Of a stretch of DNA of 64,000 nucleotides, positions 28,441-37,299 are shown in pieces. The DNA is from Listeria floridensis FSL S10-1187 (lineage in GTDB: Bacteria > Bacillota > Bacilli > Lactobacillales > Listeriaceae). The DNA lies in contig NZ_AODF01000007.1 of assembly GCF_000525875.1 (NCBI RefSeq), positions 18,160-82,159 of the forward strand, written 5' to 3'. Positions within the stretch are counted from its first letter, which is position 1, and each line of letters begins with the position of its first letter. The notes beneath the pieces are model-generated. The model saw nothing but the letters and a program-made list of their open reading frames with translations. It did no database searches and was not told where the DNA came from. Position numbers and translations under genes: made by a program.

Positions 28441-28566
28441 AATAAACCTCCAGTTTATTCGTTTTCTACCTCCCTATTATACATTGTTCAAAGTATCTTC
28501 TACCATTTAGCACTAAAGGATCGTATTTATAAATTTCAAGTGAAAATGGGACACCCGCGTGAATAG

Positions 28567-28600
28567 AAAACCTCCGCTAAGGATTATCAGCGGAGGTTTT
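28567..28600 (-). terminator. Terminator overlapping the hxlR 3' end
   Basis: AAAACCTCCGCT / AGCGGAGGTTTT stem; reads as an intrinsic terminator on the minus strand. Confidence 0.75.
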
Positions 28601-28983
28601 CGTTTATTTCAGTTTCGATCACCTTATCGGCGTCGCGCTTCAAAAGAATAATATCTTCATTTTGTTCAAGAAGTAGATCAACATGATGTTCCCCCCACAA
28701 ACAAAGTTGGTTCAAAATAGCAGAAAGAGAATCTCCATACGAGCTAAGCGAATATTCTACTTTTGGCGGCACTTGTTCATAAACCTTTCGTAAAATAACA
28801 CCAGATGTTTCCAGTTCGCGAAGCTGCTGTGTCAGCATTTTTTGAGTGATATTCGGGATCAAACGCCGCAACTCGCCAGTACGTTTTTTTTCCATCACGC
28901 AAGTGGCATAAGATGACAGGCTTCCATTTACCGCCAATTACCTCAAGCGTGGCTTCAACTCCGATATTGTAAACTTTGGTCAC
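28587..28983 (-). CDS. HxlR-family winged-helix regulator (one frameshift)
   Basis: About 132 residues. It shows the HxlR core: GVEATLEVIGGKWKPVILCHL, then RTGELRRLIPNITQKMLTQQLRELE and VEYSLSSYG. A T8 run on the plus strand (28884-28891) should be T7, restoring LRDGKKRTGELRR. The start is a GTG at 28983-28981 behind GAAAGGAG. It is divergent from the MFS exporter at 29,121 and very likely controls it; an inverted repeat sits between them. HxlR proteins such as HypR sense electrophiles or thiol stress; only one Cys is near the N-terminal helix, so the signal is open. Confidence 0.87.
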
Positions 28984-29052
28984 GTGATCGCAACTCCTTT
29001 CATAGGTACTAAAAAGTGCGTATATAACTTTAAAGTGCCTTCTTGTTATTTT

Positions 29053-29075
29053 ATACGGTATATAAGATACTGTAT
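29053..29075. promoter_or_regulatory. Inverted repeat, probable HxlR operator
   Basis: ATACGGTAT-N5-ATACTGTAT, eight of nine positions symmetric, in the 137-base gap between the divergent hxlR and MFS genes. Confidence 0.6.
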
Positions 29076-29120
29076 AACATGCTACAGAAAAGGTCAAATA
29101 GAGAAGAGGGATTGTATAGG

Positions 29121-30305
29121 ATGGAACATGTTCAAAGAAAATCAAATCATGCCGCATTTACTTTGATGGCACTTGCAATCAGTGCTTTTGGAATCGGCTC
29201 AACAGAATTTATCAGCGTAGGGTTATTGCCGCTGATATCGAGTGATATGGGGATCAGCATTAGTACAGCTGGTTTGACTGTTTCAATTTATGCGCTGGGA
29301 GTGACAATTGGGGCGCCTGTTTTTACAACGCTGACAGCACGTTTAAACCGGAAAAAACTATTATTGCTTGTGATGTTGACTTTTATTATCGGGAACTTGC
29401 TAGCGGCTTTTGCACCCGTTTTCGGTATTTTGCTAGTTGGTCGAATCGTTTCAGCGTTTGCACACGGAGTATTTATGTCGATTGCATCTGTGATCGCTGC
29501 TGATGTTGTTAGTCCGAGTAAGCGTGCCAGTGCTATTGCTGTAATGTTCACCGGACTTACAGTGGCAACCGTAACAGGTGTTCCTCTGGGGACTTTTATC
29601 GGGCAAATCAGCAATTGGCGAGTATCTTTCCTATTCATCGCGTTAATCGGCGTAATTGCGCTCATCAGTAATTGGCTACTTGTTCCAAAAGATTTAAACC
29701 AAGGTGAAAAAACAAGTTTCTCCGGAATGATTCGGGTACTTAAGAATGGGAAAATTCTTTTGATTCTCCTTGTTACAGCTCTTGGCTACGGAGGAACGTT
29801 TGTCATTTATACTTACTTGTCGCCGCTTCTTGAAACGAAAATGGGCTACAGCGCTCATGCTATTGTTATTATTCTAATTGTCTACGGCTTGATGGTGGCT
29901 TTTGGAAATACAATCGGTGGTCACTTATCGAATCAAAATACCTTGAAGAGACTTTCATATATGTTCTTATTCCAAAGCATTATTTTATTTCTGCTGTATT
30001 TTACTTCAACAAGTCCGATTCTGGGGCTAGCTACAGTGTTACTAATGGGATTCTTTGCTTTCATGAATGTTCCAGGTTTGCAATTTTATGTGGTAAAGCT
30101 GGCTGAAGAAAATGTTCCTGACGCCGTCAGCATGGCTTCAGCTCTCAATATCTCTGCATTCAATATCGGTATTGCCGCTGGGGCATTCCTCGGTGGGGTA
30201 ATTACAGAGGGAATGGGTTTAACGGCCGCTCCACTATTTGGCGGCTTGATGGTTCTTTTAGCCGTATTCTTTACTTGGCTGTTGAAACGCATTCAAACTC
30301 ATTGA
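29121..30305 (+). CDS. MFS drug-efflux-type transporter (DHA1/AraJ-like)
   Basis: About 394 residues and twelve membrane segments. It begins with TLMALAISAFGIGSTEFISVG and has the DHA1 motif ARLNRKKLLLLVML after TM2 and GRIVSAFAHGVFMSIA. This subfamily exports sugars, antibiotics or biocides. The ATG at 29121 follows AGAAGAGGG by eight bases; an upstream in-frame start would read through the promoter/operator region. Divergent HxlR-type regulator next door. Substrate unknown. Confidence 0.85.
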   Translation: MEHVQRKSNHAAFTLMALAISAFGIGSTEFISVGLLPLISSDMGISISTAGLTVSIYALGVTIGAPVFTTLTARLNRKKLLLLVMLTFIIGNLLAAFAPVFGILLVGRIVSAFAHGVFMSIASVIAADVVSPSKRASAIAVMFTGLTVATVTGVPLGTFIGQISNWRVSFLFIALIGVIALISNWLLVPKDLNQGEKTSFSGMIRVLKNGKILLILLVTALGYGGTFVIYTYLSPLLETKMGYSAHAIVIILIVYGLMVAFGNTIGGHLSNQNTLKRLSYMFLFQSIILFLLYFTSTSPILGLATVLLMGFFAFMNVPGLQFYVVKLAEENVPDAVSMASALNISAFNIGIAAGAFLGGVITEGMGLTAAPLFGGLMVLLAVFFTWLLKRIQTH

Positions 30306-30505
30306 TAAAAGTCGCCTTTTAGTTTTTAATAAATCGTAAGTAGATTAGATAACTATTAAAAGGTAATAGATAAGATGAATAGTAAATTAAATATCTTTTT
30401 GTTATAAGAGTATTTTATTTAATACGTTTAATTGGCGGGCTTGTAAAATTAAGTACGCTTTTTAAAGAATCTTCAAAAAGCACTGAATTATTTAAAGCAA
30501 AAGTA

Positions 30506-30554
30506 TTGTCTAATCTTAAAAACGGGGAGTATACTTATAATGTAAGCGCAAATA
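30506..30554 (+). promoter_or_regulatory. Promoter of the SDR gene with a cre-like site
   Basis: TTGTCT (30506-30511), 18 bases, TATACT (30530-30535). Directly after it TGTAAGCGCAAATA (30541-30554) matches 12 of 14 cre positions, so CcpA control is possible. Confidence 0.45.
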
Positions 30555-30582
30555 TTTTTATAACATGAAGGAGAGATTTGAC

Positions 30583-31326
30583 ATGAAATTGAAAGACAAA
30601 GTAGCGATTATTACAGGTGGAGCGAGCGGTATCGGAAAAGCGACAGTTGAAAAATTTGTACGTGAAGGTGCCAAAGTAGTAATTGCCGATTTTTCCGATA
30701 AAGGTGAAGTGCTGGCAAAAGAACTTCGCGATACTGGGTTTGAAGCTATTTTCGTTAAAACGGATGTTACGAGTGAAGAAGATATCAAAAATATGATCGA
30801 AAATACAGTAGAATCTTTCGGTAAACTTGATATCATGTTTGCTAATGCTGGGATTGCAAATGATGCTGATATTGATAAAATGCCATATGAACAATGGAAG
30901 AAAACAATTGATATCAATTTAAATGGGGTATTTTTATCCGATAAATATGCGATTGAACAAATGATCAAACAAGGAAACGGCGGCGCAATTGTCAATGCTG
31001 GTTCAATTCACAGTTTAGCAGGTAAAAGAGGTGTGACTGCTTATGCTTCTGCAAAAGGCGGCGTAAAATTGTTAACACAAACACTTGGTGCTACATATGC
31101 AGAACATGGCATTCGTGTTAACGCTGTTGGCCCTGGTTATATTGATACTCCACTAATTGAAGCAGCACAAGGTAAAGCTCGCGAAGAACTTATTTCGCTT
31201 CATCCAATGGGTCGTCTTGGGACTCCAGAAGAAGTAGCCAACTGTGTGGTATTCCTTGCAAGTGATGATGCTTCTTTCGTTTCTGGTACAATTCTTGTTG
31301 TAGACGGTGCTTACACTGCCGTTTAA
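30583..31326 (+). CDS. Short-chain dehydrogenase/reductase
   Basis: About 247 residues. The classical SDR features are present: TGGASGIG cofactor motif near the N-terminus, NAG (FANAGIA), catalytic Ser in NAGSIHSLAG, and YASAKGG (YxxxK). The acidic residue after strand 2 (VVIADFSD) favours NAD over NADP. ATG 30583 is preferred because the AAGGAGAG ribosome site lies just before it, while the in-frame ATG at 30565 precedes that site. Substrate cannot be told from sequence; a polyol, 3-oxoacyl or glucose-type substrate is possible. Confidence 0.88.
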   Translation: MKLKDKVAIITGGASGIGKATVEKFVREGAKVVIADFSDKGEVLAKELRDTGFEAIFVKTDVTSEEDIKNMIENTVESFGKLDIMFANAGIANDADIDKMPYEQWKKTIDINLNGVFLSDKYAIEQMIKQGNGGAIVNAGSIHSLAGKRGVTAYASAKGGVKLLTQTLGATYAEHGIRVNAVGPGYIDTPLIEAAQGKAREELISLHPMGRLGTPEEVANCVVFLASDDASFVSGTILVVDGAYTAV

Positions 31327-31345
31327 TTCCTTTTAAATAATTTGA

Positions 31346-31378
31346 TAGAGCTTGCGCCGCAGCGCAAGCTCTATTTTT
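31346..31378 (+). terminator. Rho-independent terminator after the SDR gene
   Basis: TAGAGCTTGCGC / GCGCAAGCTCTA stem, four-base loop, then TTTTTAT. Confidence 0.9.
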
Positions 31379-31384
31379 ATCGAC

Positions 31385-31434
31385 TTTACAACTCGCTTAA
31401 GAGGGTCTACAATGAAAATACGAACGATTGTTCT
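31385..31434 (+). promoter_or_regulatory. Promoter with LexA box before the short UvrC
   Basis: TTTACA (31385-31390), 17 bases, TACAAT (31408-31413), then CGAACGATTGTTCT (31421-31434), matching the Gram-positive LexA core CGAAC-N4-GTTC at about +2 to +15. The ribosome site GGAGGTGAGG follows. LexA here would block initiation until DNA damage. Confidence 0.75.
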
Positions 31435-31450
31435 TTGGAGGTGAGGAATC

Positions 31451-32551
31451 TTGAGCGAAACAAAATTGCAGCAGAAACTTAGGACGCTCCCTGAAGTACC
31501 CGGCTGTTATATTTACCGCGATAAAATGGGTGAAATCCTTTATATCGGCAAATCGAAAAACTTGAAAAAACGTGTAAAATCTTATTTTACGAAAACGCAA
31601 ACGGGGAAGACGGCACGGCTCGTGCACTATATTGCTGATGTAGAGCTGATCGTGACGAGTTCTGAAAAAGAAGCGCTGCTGCTTGAGATGTCATTGATCA
31701 TGAAATATCAACCTCCGTATAATATTCTGTTAAAAGATGAAATACATTATTCATATATTAAGATTACGAGCGAAGTAAATCCGCGGCTAGAGGTTACGCG
31801 TGAGATTAAAAAGGATGGTGGAATGTACTTCGGGCCTTATGTGGGAACGTATGCGGCTGAAAAAACGAAGGAGTTCCTGCAAAAAATTTATCCGCTTTGT
31901 CATTGTAGCGGAAAGCGGGGGCGCCCATGCTTTTATTATCATCTGGGGATGTGTATCGGGCCGTGTGCACGCGACGTTTCAGATGAAGAGTATGCAGAGC
32001 AGATTAGAAAAATCAAGCATTTCTTAAGCGGCGGACATCAAGATGTACGGCGTGAACTGAAGCAAAAACTGGATGGGCATATTGAGCGACTGGAGTTTGA
32101 GCGGGCAAAGGAAATCCACAATTTGTTAGAATCGCTTGATCGGGTTACGGAAAAGCAGAAGGTTGTGACGAAAGACGGCGGGAATCGGGATGTGATTGAT
32201 TTTGTCCGCCAAGACGATACATTATCCATCCAAATTTTCTTTATCCGAAATGGTGCGATCGTAGGGAGATTTGGTCAGATTATCGAAGACGGTGCTTCCT
32301 TAGAGGACGAGGCGGTTGTTGAAAGTTTTGTGGTTTCGTTTTATGACCATCCCAACCACCTGCTGCCTGCCGAGCTTTTTGTTGGGGAAGGTCTGAATGC
32401 AGAACTTTTGTGTGAGGTGCTCGGCATCAAAGTTAAAATGCCAAAGCGTGGGGATAAGCGGGCCATTGTCGGGCTTGTTTCAGAAAATGCTAGAAGCGCG
32501 CTCGATGCACATCTGAAAATGCGGCAATACGAGCTTGAAGAACAACTTTAA
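31451..32551 (+). CDS. Short UvrC paralogue (Cho-like GIY-YIG endonuclease)
   Basis: 366 residues from a TTG start. N-terminal GIY-YIG nuclease domain (PGCYIYRDKMGEILYIGKSKN), then the UvrC cysteine region (CHCSGKRGRPCFYYHLGMCIGPC), the UVR helix pair (KQKLDGHIERLEFERAKEIHN) and the linker domain up to KRGDKRAIVGLVSENARSALD. It stops where full-length UvrC (~600 residues) would enter its RNase H-like endonuclease and HhH domains. It can therefore make only the 3' incision, like E. coli Cho, which is SOS-induced. A LexA box sits in its promoter, which fits that role. An accessory nucleotide-excision nuclease is the best reading; a truncated pseudogene is less likely, given the clean ending and the promoter. 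Confidence 0.87.
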   Translation: MSETKLQQKLRTLPEVPGCYIYRDKMGEILYIGKSKNLKKRVKSYFTKTQTGKTARLVHYIADVELIVTSSEKEALLLEMSLIMKYQPPYNILLKDEIHYSYIKITSEVNPRLEVTREIKKDGGMYFGPYVGTYAAEKTKEFLQKIYPLCHCSGKRGRPCFYYHLGMCIGPCARDVSDEEYAEQIRKIKHFLSGGHQDVRRELKQKLDGHIERLEFERAKEIHNLLESLDRVTEKQKVVTKDGGNRDVIDFVRQDDTLSIQIFFIRNGAIVGRFGQIIEDGASLEDEAVVESFVVSFYDHPNHLLPAELFVGEGLNAELLCEVLGIKVKMPKRGDKRAIVGLVSENARSALDAHLKMRQYELEEQL

Positions 32552-32592
32552 AAACTCTTTTTCTTAAGCGGAAGAAGGGTTTTTTATTCGTT
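32552..32592 (+). terminator. Probable intrinsic terminator
   Basis: AAACTCTTTTTCTT / AAGAAGGGTTT imperfect stem followed by TTT, after the short uvrC. Confidence 0.5.
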
Positions 32593-32672
32593 TTGGGAAA
32601 ATTCAGTTGCATTGGGCGGAGATGCCCGATAAAATAAATGAGTATTGCAGAACGAGAAAGAAGGGACTTATT

Positions 32673-33122
32673 TTGATTATTTTTTATGTTCTGGCGGGAG
32701 TTTTAGCAGGCATGATGCTTCCTGTGCAGACCTCTGTCAATAATCGGCTGAAAGGCTACACTGGGTCGCCGTTTATTGCCTCATTTATTTCTTTTGCGGT
32801 TGGGAGTACGGTGCTTCTTATTATTACGTTAATTACGTTTCATAACTATGCGATTATTCCAGATGCGATCGCAACGAGTCCGTGGTGGATTTGGTTTGGA
32901 GGCGGGGCGCTCGGAATCATCTTTTTGACGAATAATATTTTGCTTTTGCCTCGGCTAGGTGCGGCTTTAACGGTGATGGTGACGGTTTGTGGTCAAATGG
33001 TGATGGCGATCTTGATTGATCAATTCGGCTGGTTTAATTTGCCGGTTCATGAATTAAATATTGAAAGGCTGCTTGGGATGGCGCTGATGTTTTTCGGCGT
33101 ATACTTGATGCAGCGCTTTTAA
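32673..33122 (+). CDS. DMT-family (DUF606/YdcZ) membrane protein 1
   Basis: About 149 residues and five membrane segments. It begins LAGVLAGMMLPVQTSVNNRL, with GSPFIASFISFAVG and a closing LLGMALMFFGVYLMQ; this half-size member of the drug/metabolite transporter superfamily (Pfam DMT_YdcZ) usually works as a pair. The TTG at 32673 behind AGAAGGGA is preferred, because an upstream in-frame TTG at 32607 would add a non-membrane tail. The next gene, 13 bases on, encodes its paralogue, suggesting a heterodimeric exporter. Confidence 0.8.
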   Translation: MIIFYVLAGVLAGMMLPVQTSVNNRLKGYTGSPFIASFISFAVGSTVLLIITLITFHNYAIIPDAIATSPWWIWFGGGALGIIFLTNNILLLPRLGAALTVMVTVCGQMVMAILIDQFGWFNLPVHELNIERLLGMALMFFGVYLMQRF

Positions 33123-33135
33123 GGGGGAGTTAGAT

Positions 33136-33603
33136 ATGGAAAGACAAGCACCGAAAACGATGCTGCTGTTTATGCTGATGGGGCTTATTGCCGGAATGCT
33201 TTCGCCGATTCAAACGTCGATTAACGGCAAGCTTAGAATAGCAGTCGGCTCGCCATTTCTCGCTTCTTTTATTTCTTTTTTGGTCGGAACAACGCTGCTT
33301 TTTATCATTTGTTTGCTGATTGAAAAGCGCGTGACGTTTCAAGTTCGAGGTGTTGGCAAAATTCCGTTTTGGGTTTTCACTGGCGGCATTATGGGTGTCG
33401 TTTTTGTTACATCGAATATTTTACTTTTACCGCTGCTCGGATCAGCGATGACGGTTGTGCTCGCGATTTGTGGACAAATGTTGATTGCACTTGTTATTGA
33501 CCATTTCGGCTTTTTTGGGGTGATTAAGCACCCAATCAATCGCTACCGCATTATAGGAGTTATCGCGATGATTGCTGGGATTCTATTGATTCAGAATTTC
33601 TAA
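33136..33603 (+). CDS. DMT-family (DUF606/YdcZ) membrane protein 2
   Basis: 155 residues, five membrane segments, clearly paralogous to the preceding protein: LIAGMLSPIQTSINGKL, GSPFLASFISFLVG, NILLLPLLGSAMTVVLAICGQM. AAGGGGGAG ribosome site before the ATG. Paired half-size DMT proteins often assemble as antiparallel dimers with opposite topology, as in EmrE-like pairs; this pair may do so. Substrate is not predictable. Confidence 0.82.
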   Translation: MERQAPKTMLLFMLMGLIAGMLSPIQTSINGKLRIAVGSPFLASFISFLVGTTLLFIICLLIEKRVTFQVRGVGKIPFWVFTGGIMGVVFVTSNILLLPLLGSAMTVVLAICGQMLIALVIDHFGFFGVIKHPINRYRIIGVIAMIAGILLIQNF

Positions 33604-33685
33604 GCAGAAAAATTGCGTCAGGATACTATTTGGGTTATAAATAGTTATAAACTTACTATAAATAAGCTTAAATGGAGGAAGTCGC

Positions 33686-34366
33686 ATGAAAATTGAAATT
33701 TGGTCAGATTTTGCTTGCCCATTTTGTTATATTGGAAAGAAAAATTTGGAACAGGCGATGAATGGACGCGAGGATGTGGAAGTTGAATTCCGCAGTTTTG
33801 AACTTGATCCGAATGCACCGGTTGAAACGGACAAGTCGATTCACGAATTATTAGCAGAAAAATATGGCAAGACGGTTGAAGAAGCGAAACAAATGAATGC
33901 GCAAGTAGGTCAAATGGCGGAACTTGCAGGTCTTCATTATGACTTTGACAACATGAAGTCAACCAATACGTTTACGGCACATAGGATTGCTCAATATGCG
34001 CGCTCGGTTGGGAAAGAAAATGAATTCATGGAGCTTGGAATGGATGCATATTTCGCCAAGGGAGCATTCTTGAACGACGAGGAAACCTTGGTGGAACTTG
34101 CTAAAAAAGCAGGTCTTGACGAAACAAAGGTGCGTGAGATTATTCATTCAAACGAATATTTAGCGCAGGTGCGGGTCGACGAGACGAAGGCGATGGAATA
34201 CGGAATTAATAGTGTACCGTTTTTCTTGATTGACGGAAAATATGCGGTTTCCGGTGCTCAGCCGGTTGAGAGTTTTGTATCTGTTCTTGAACGAGCGGGC
34301 GGGACGAAAGCGGAAATTAAAGCAACGCAAGGTCCTGGGTGTGAAGACGGAAGCTGTTCGATATAA
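33686..34366 (+). CDS. DsbA-family oxidoreductase (FrnE-like)
   Basis: 226 residues. Thioredoxin-fold protein with the redox motif CPFC in WSDFACPFCYIGKKNLE at residues 8-24, a helical insertion, the cis-proline region GINSVPFFLIDGKYAVSGAQP, and a C-terminal GPGCEDGSCSI with two further cysteines. No signal peptide, so it acts in the cytosol. This is the FrnE/YwbO type, linked to oxidative-stress tolerance and polyketide tailoring elsewhere. AGGAGG ribosome site before the ATG. Confidence 0.87.
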   Translation: MKIEIWSDFACPFCYIGKKNLEQAMNGREDVEVEFRSFELDPNAPVETDKSIHELLAEKYGKTVEEAKQMNAQVGQMAELAGLHYDFDNMKSTNTFTAHRIAQYARSVGKENEFMELGMDAYFAKGAFLNDEETLVELAKKAGLDETKVREIIHSNEYLAQVRVDETKAMEYGINSVPFFLIDGKYAVSGAQPVESFVSVLERAGGTKAEIKATQGPGCEDGSCSI

Positions 34367-34373
34367 TAGCTGG

Positions 34374-34410
34374 AAAAGCATGCTGGAGAGGTCCGGCGTG
34401 CTTTTTTTTA
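34374..34410 (+). terminator. Rho-independent terminator after the DsbA-like gene
   Basis: AAGCATGCTGGA / TCCGGCGTGCTT stem with one G-T pair, followed by TTTTTT. Confidence 0.8.
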
Positions 34411-34422
34411 AAAAGGAGGAAA

Positions 34423-34803
34423 ATGAAAATGGAACCTTATGAAACGATTGATGAATATATTGCGCAGTTTCCAGAGGATGTGAAGCAGAAACTGGAAGAA
34501 ATCAGAGCTCTGATTCATCAGCTTGTACCGCTTGCAACTGAAAAAATCAGTTACGGTATTCCAACCTTTTTTTTGAAGAAAAATTTAGTTCATTTCGCGG
34601 GATATAAAACGCATATTGGTTTTTATCCGGGAGCGGACGGTGTGAAACACTTTTTAGGTGAGATTGAAGGGAAATATAGTTATTCGAAGGGAACGATTCA
34701 ATTTCCGCTTGTAGAAGAATTGCCGCTAGATTTGATTGAGCGAATTGTACGCTACCGAGAAGCTGAAAATTTAGCGAAAAAAAAGTTCAAAATGACGTTT
34801 TAA
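34423..34803 (+). CDS. DUF1801 / YdhG-like protein
   Basis: 126 residues. It shows the family opening YETIDEYIAQFPEDVKQKLEEIRALIHQ and the core ISYGIPTFFLKKNLVHFAGYKTHIGFYPG, followed by KGTIQFPLVEELPLDLI. Structures of the family have a TATA-box-like fold; a Bacillus relative (Fra/YdhG) was proposed as a frataxin-like iron chaperone for Fe-S assembly. No nearby Fe-S genes support a specific role here. Confidence 0.85.
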   Translation: MKMEPYETIDEYIAQFPEDVKQKLEEIRALIHQLVPLATEKISYGIPTFFLKKNLVHFAGYKTHIGFYPGADGVKHFLGEIEGKYSYSKGTIQFPLVEELPLDLIERIVRYREAENLAKKKFKMTF

Positions 34804-34860
34804 TCCCCTCGATAATAGGTATAGAATAAACGAATTCAAAAACATAAAGGGGAGATAAAA

Positions 34861-35301
34861 ATGGCTGGTTATGAACGAATTCTTGTTGCAATTGATGGAT
34901 CGGATCAAGCAGAGATCGCTTTTCAAGAGGCAATCAATCTTGCCAAGATAACGGGAGCTAGTGTTGCGCTCGCGTCTGTCATTGATTCACGCTCTTTTCC
35001 TACGTTTACCGCGGATGGTACGACTTGGGAAAATGAACTTCGTAAAGAAATGGAAGCGGTTTTAAGTAAATATGTTGAAAAAGCAAAGGCGGCTGGATTT
35101 GAATCAATTGGAACTTATTTGGAAGTGGGGAATCCGAAAAAGATGCTGTCAGAGGAACTCCCTGATTTATTTGGTGCAGATTTAATTATATGCGGTGCGA
35201 CGGGATTAAATCGCATGGAGAAAATGCTGATGGGAAGCATTTCATCTTATATTGTGCAGCATGCTAAATGTAATGTTTTAATTGCAAGAGAATCAAAATA
35301 A
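34861..35301 (+). CDS. Universal stress protein (UspA family)
   Basis: 146 residues. The start YERILVAIDGSDQAEIAFQEA and the end GATGLNRMEKMLMGSISSYIVQHAKCNVLI contain the ATP-binding signature G-2x-G-9x-G(S). Such proteins bind ATP and are induced by starvation or stress. Strong GGGGAG ribosome site before the ATG; monocistronic. Confidence 0.9.
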   Translation: MAGYERILVAIDGSDQAEIAFQEAINLAKITGASVALASVIDSRSFPTFTADGTTWENELRKEMEAVLSKYVEKAKAAGFESIGTYLEVGNPKKMLSEELPDLFGADLIICGATGLNRMEKMLMGSISSYIVQHAKCNVLIARESK

Positions 35302-35400
35302 GAAAAGGAGAGCTTGCTTCGGCAGGCTTTTTTATTTGCACGCATTTTTTTTCACATACTTTTTTTGTGCAAATTGGTGTACATCACACGAGATGTCAGA

Positions 35401-35428
35401 TATAATGTTTTTAGAGAAAGCGCTTACT
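35401..35428 (+). promoter_or_regulatory. -10 box and cre-like site upstream of aspD
   Basis: TATAAT at 35401-35406 is followed by AGAAAGCGCTTACT (35415-35428), 12 of 14 cre positions. The intergenic region 35,302-35,582 otherwise shows a weak hairpin after the USP gene (GAGCTTGCTTCGGCAGGCTTTTTT) and no gene. Confidence 0.5.
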
Positions 35429-35582
35429 TATCTAGCAGCCAATAGATTAACGCAGATAGGAAGTGATACTTTTATAGAGATACTTTTATACGATCGAGTC
35501 AATTAGTAAATCGATTTCACAATGTTGCCGACCGAGAGCATTTGAAAAAAAAGTGCAAATCAGAAGGAAAGAGGATCGATAA

Positions 35583-37185
35583 ATGTTTTCTGTAAAAGAG
35601 GCGGAAGGTCTCAGCCCATTTGAATTAGGCTTATTTTTAGAGAAAAGTGCGAAACAAGCTGTTAAGAATAGCGTGCCGCTTAATGCGGGAAGAGGGAACC
35701 CGAACTGGACGGCAGCCGCGCCGCGCGAGGCGTTTTTTCTGCTAGGTTTGTTTGCAGTTACTGAGATGGAACGGGTTCGGCAAGGGGAACTATCGGGAAT
35801 GCCGGCTCGGATGGAGATGCTTTCAAGGTTTGAACTGTTTTTAAAGGGTCAAACGGAAACTCCGGGGAAAAATTTGCTTGAACGAATTTGGGAAAAAGGG
35901 GAGCAATTTCTTGGAGCAGATAAGCATGATTGGTTGTTTGAACTTGTAGATGCGATCACGGGTGATAATTATCCAAATCCTGATAGGGTACTAAAATATA
36001 CAGATCAAGCGGTTAAGGCTTATTTGAGAAAAGAAATTTTTTCAAGGACTAAAAGAAGAGTTTGAGATTTTCGCTGTCGAAGGGGGGACAGCGGGAATTT
36101 GCTACTTATTTGATTCGCTTGTGAGCAATCATCTGCTGCAACCAGGCAGCACGATTGCACTGATGATACCGACATTTACACCGTATTTAGAAATTCCGCA
36201 TTTGTCACGTTATCGTTTTAATGTCGTTCATATTCGTTCGACACCAGAACTGATTGATGGGCGGCTGACTTATCAGTTTGCGGAACAAGAAATTGAAAAG
36301 CTTAGAAACCCGATGATTGAAGCTGTGTTTATGGTAAATCCAAGTAATCCCAGCTCATCGGCGCTTAAGGAAGATACAATTCGATTGCTTCAAGATATTG
36401 TTGAAACGGATAATCCGGAACTGATGATTTTAACGGATGATGTCTATGGCACGTTTGTACCGGAATTTCACTCGGTTTTTAGTGCTTTACCGTTTCACTC
36501 GGCTTGTATCTATTCCTTTTCTAAATATTTTGGTGCAACGGGTTGGCGTCTTGGTACAATTGCACTTGCGGAAGAAAATGTGTTTGATGAAAAGCTTAGA
36601 AAGTTGCCCGAAGCATCTAAAGCAGAACTTCATGAACGCTATGAGGCCATTACGAAAGAAACGGAGCAGTTTAAATTCATTGATCGGCTCGTCGCCGACA
36701 GCAGGGAGGTTGCGCTGAATCATGCGGCAGGATTATCGACTCCGCAGCAGGTACAGATGGCTTTATTCTCGCTTTTTTCGTTGCTTGATGAAGCAGATTC
36801 GTATAAGAAAAAGGCGCAATCGATTTGCAGATACCGTCAAAAGTTGCTGTATGAAGAGCTTGATCTTGTTATGCCGTTTGATCATTATGATTCGGCGTAC
36901 TACTGCGAATTCGATTTGCTCGAATGGATTAAACAGCATTTTGGAGCGAAATTTGGCGAAGCTTTTCAAAAAGAATCCAGTATTACTAAGTTTTTGATGC
37001 GGCTCGCGCTGGAACATGGACTGGTGCTGCTTAAAGGGAGCGGCTTTGGGGGAAGCGAATGGTCTGTTCGGATTTCGCTTGCTAACCTCGAAACGGAGAA
37101 TTACCAGGAAATTGGACGGCGAATTAAGAAAATGGTGTCGGATGAATTTTTAAAATGGCAATTTGAAATGGAAAAAATAAAGTAA
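35583..37185 (+). CDS. aspD: Aspartate 4-decarboxylase / bifunctional aspartate aminotransferase (one frameshift)
   Basis: About 534 residues. PLP fold-type I enzyme that decarboxylates L-aspartate to L-alanine and CO2 and also has aminotransferase activity. It shows the N-terminal extension NAGRGNPNWTAAAPREAFF, ITGDNYPNPDRVL, VFMVNPSNPSSSALK and the PLP-lysine region YSFSKYFGATGWRLG. The frame breaks in a T6 run (36037-36042); with T5 it reads RKEIFQGLKEEFEIFAVEGGTAGICYLFD and joins the second half. Aspartate decarboxylation can consume protons and drive an aspartate/alanine antiporter, but no aspT is adjacent here. Confidence 0.9.
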
Positions 37186-37186
37186 G

Positions 37187-37220
37187 AAAAACGGTTTCCG
37201 CCAGCGGAAACCGTTTTTTT
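37187..37220 (+). terminator. Rho-independent terminator after aspD
   Basis: AAAAACGGTTTCCG / CGGAAACCGTTTTT perfect stem with a four-base loop and T-run. Confidence 0.92.
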
Positions 37221-37299
37221 GTATGGAAAATTGAGATTTTTACAGCTTTTTTTTGAAAGACATGCTAAACTAAAAATAAATCGAATTAAAGGAGATCAA

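Noticed and set aside
31451..32551. Frameshifted full-length uvrC
   Set aside because: The gene ends cleanly at a domain border, and downstream sequence in the other frames shows no RNase H-like domain before the next gene.
35282..35506. 74-codon frame after the USP gene
   Set aside because: It overlaps the USP 3' end and runs through the terminator and the aspD promoter region; no coding features.
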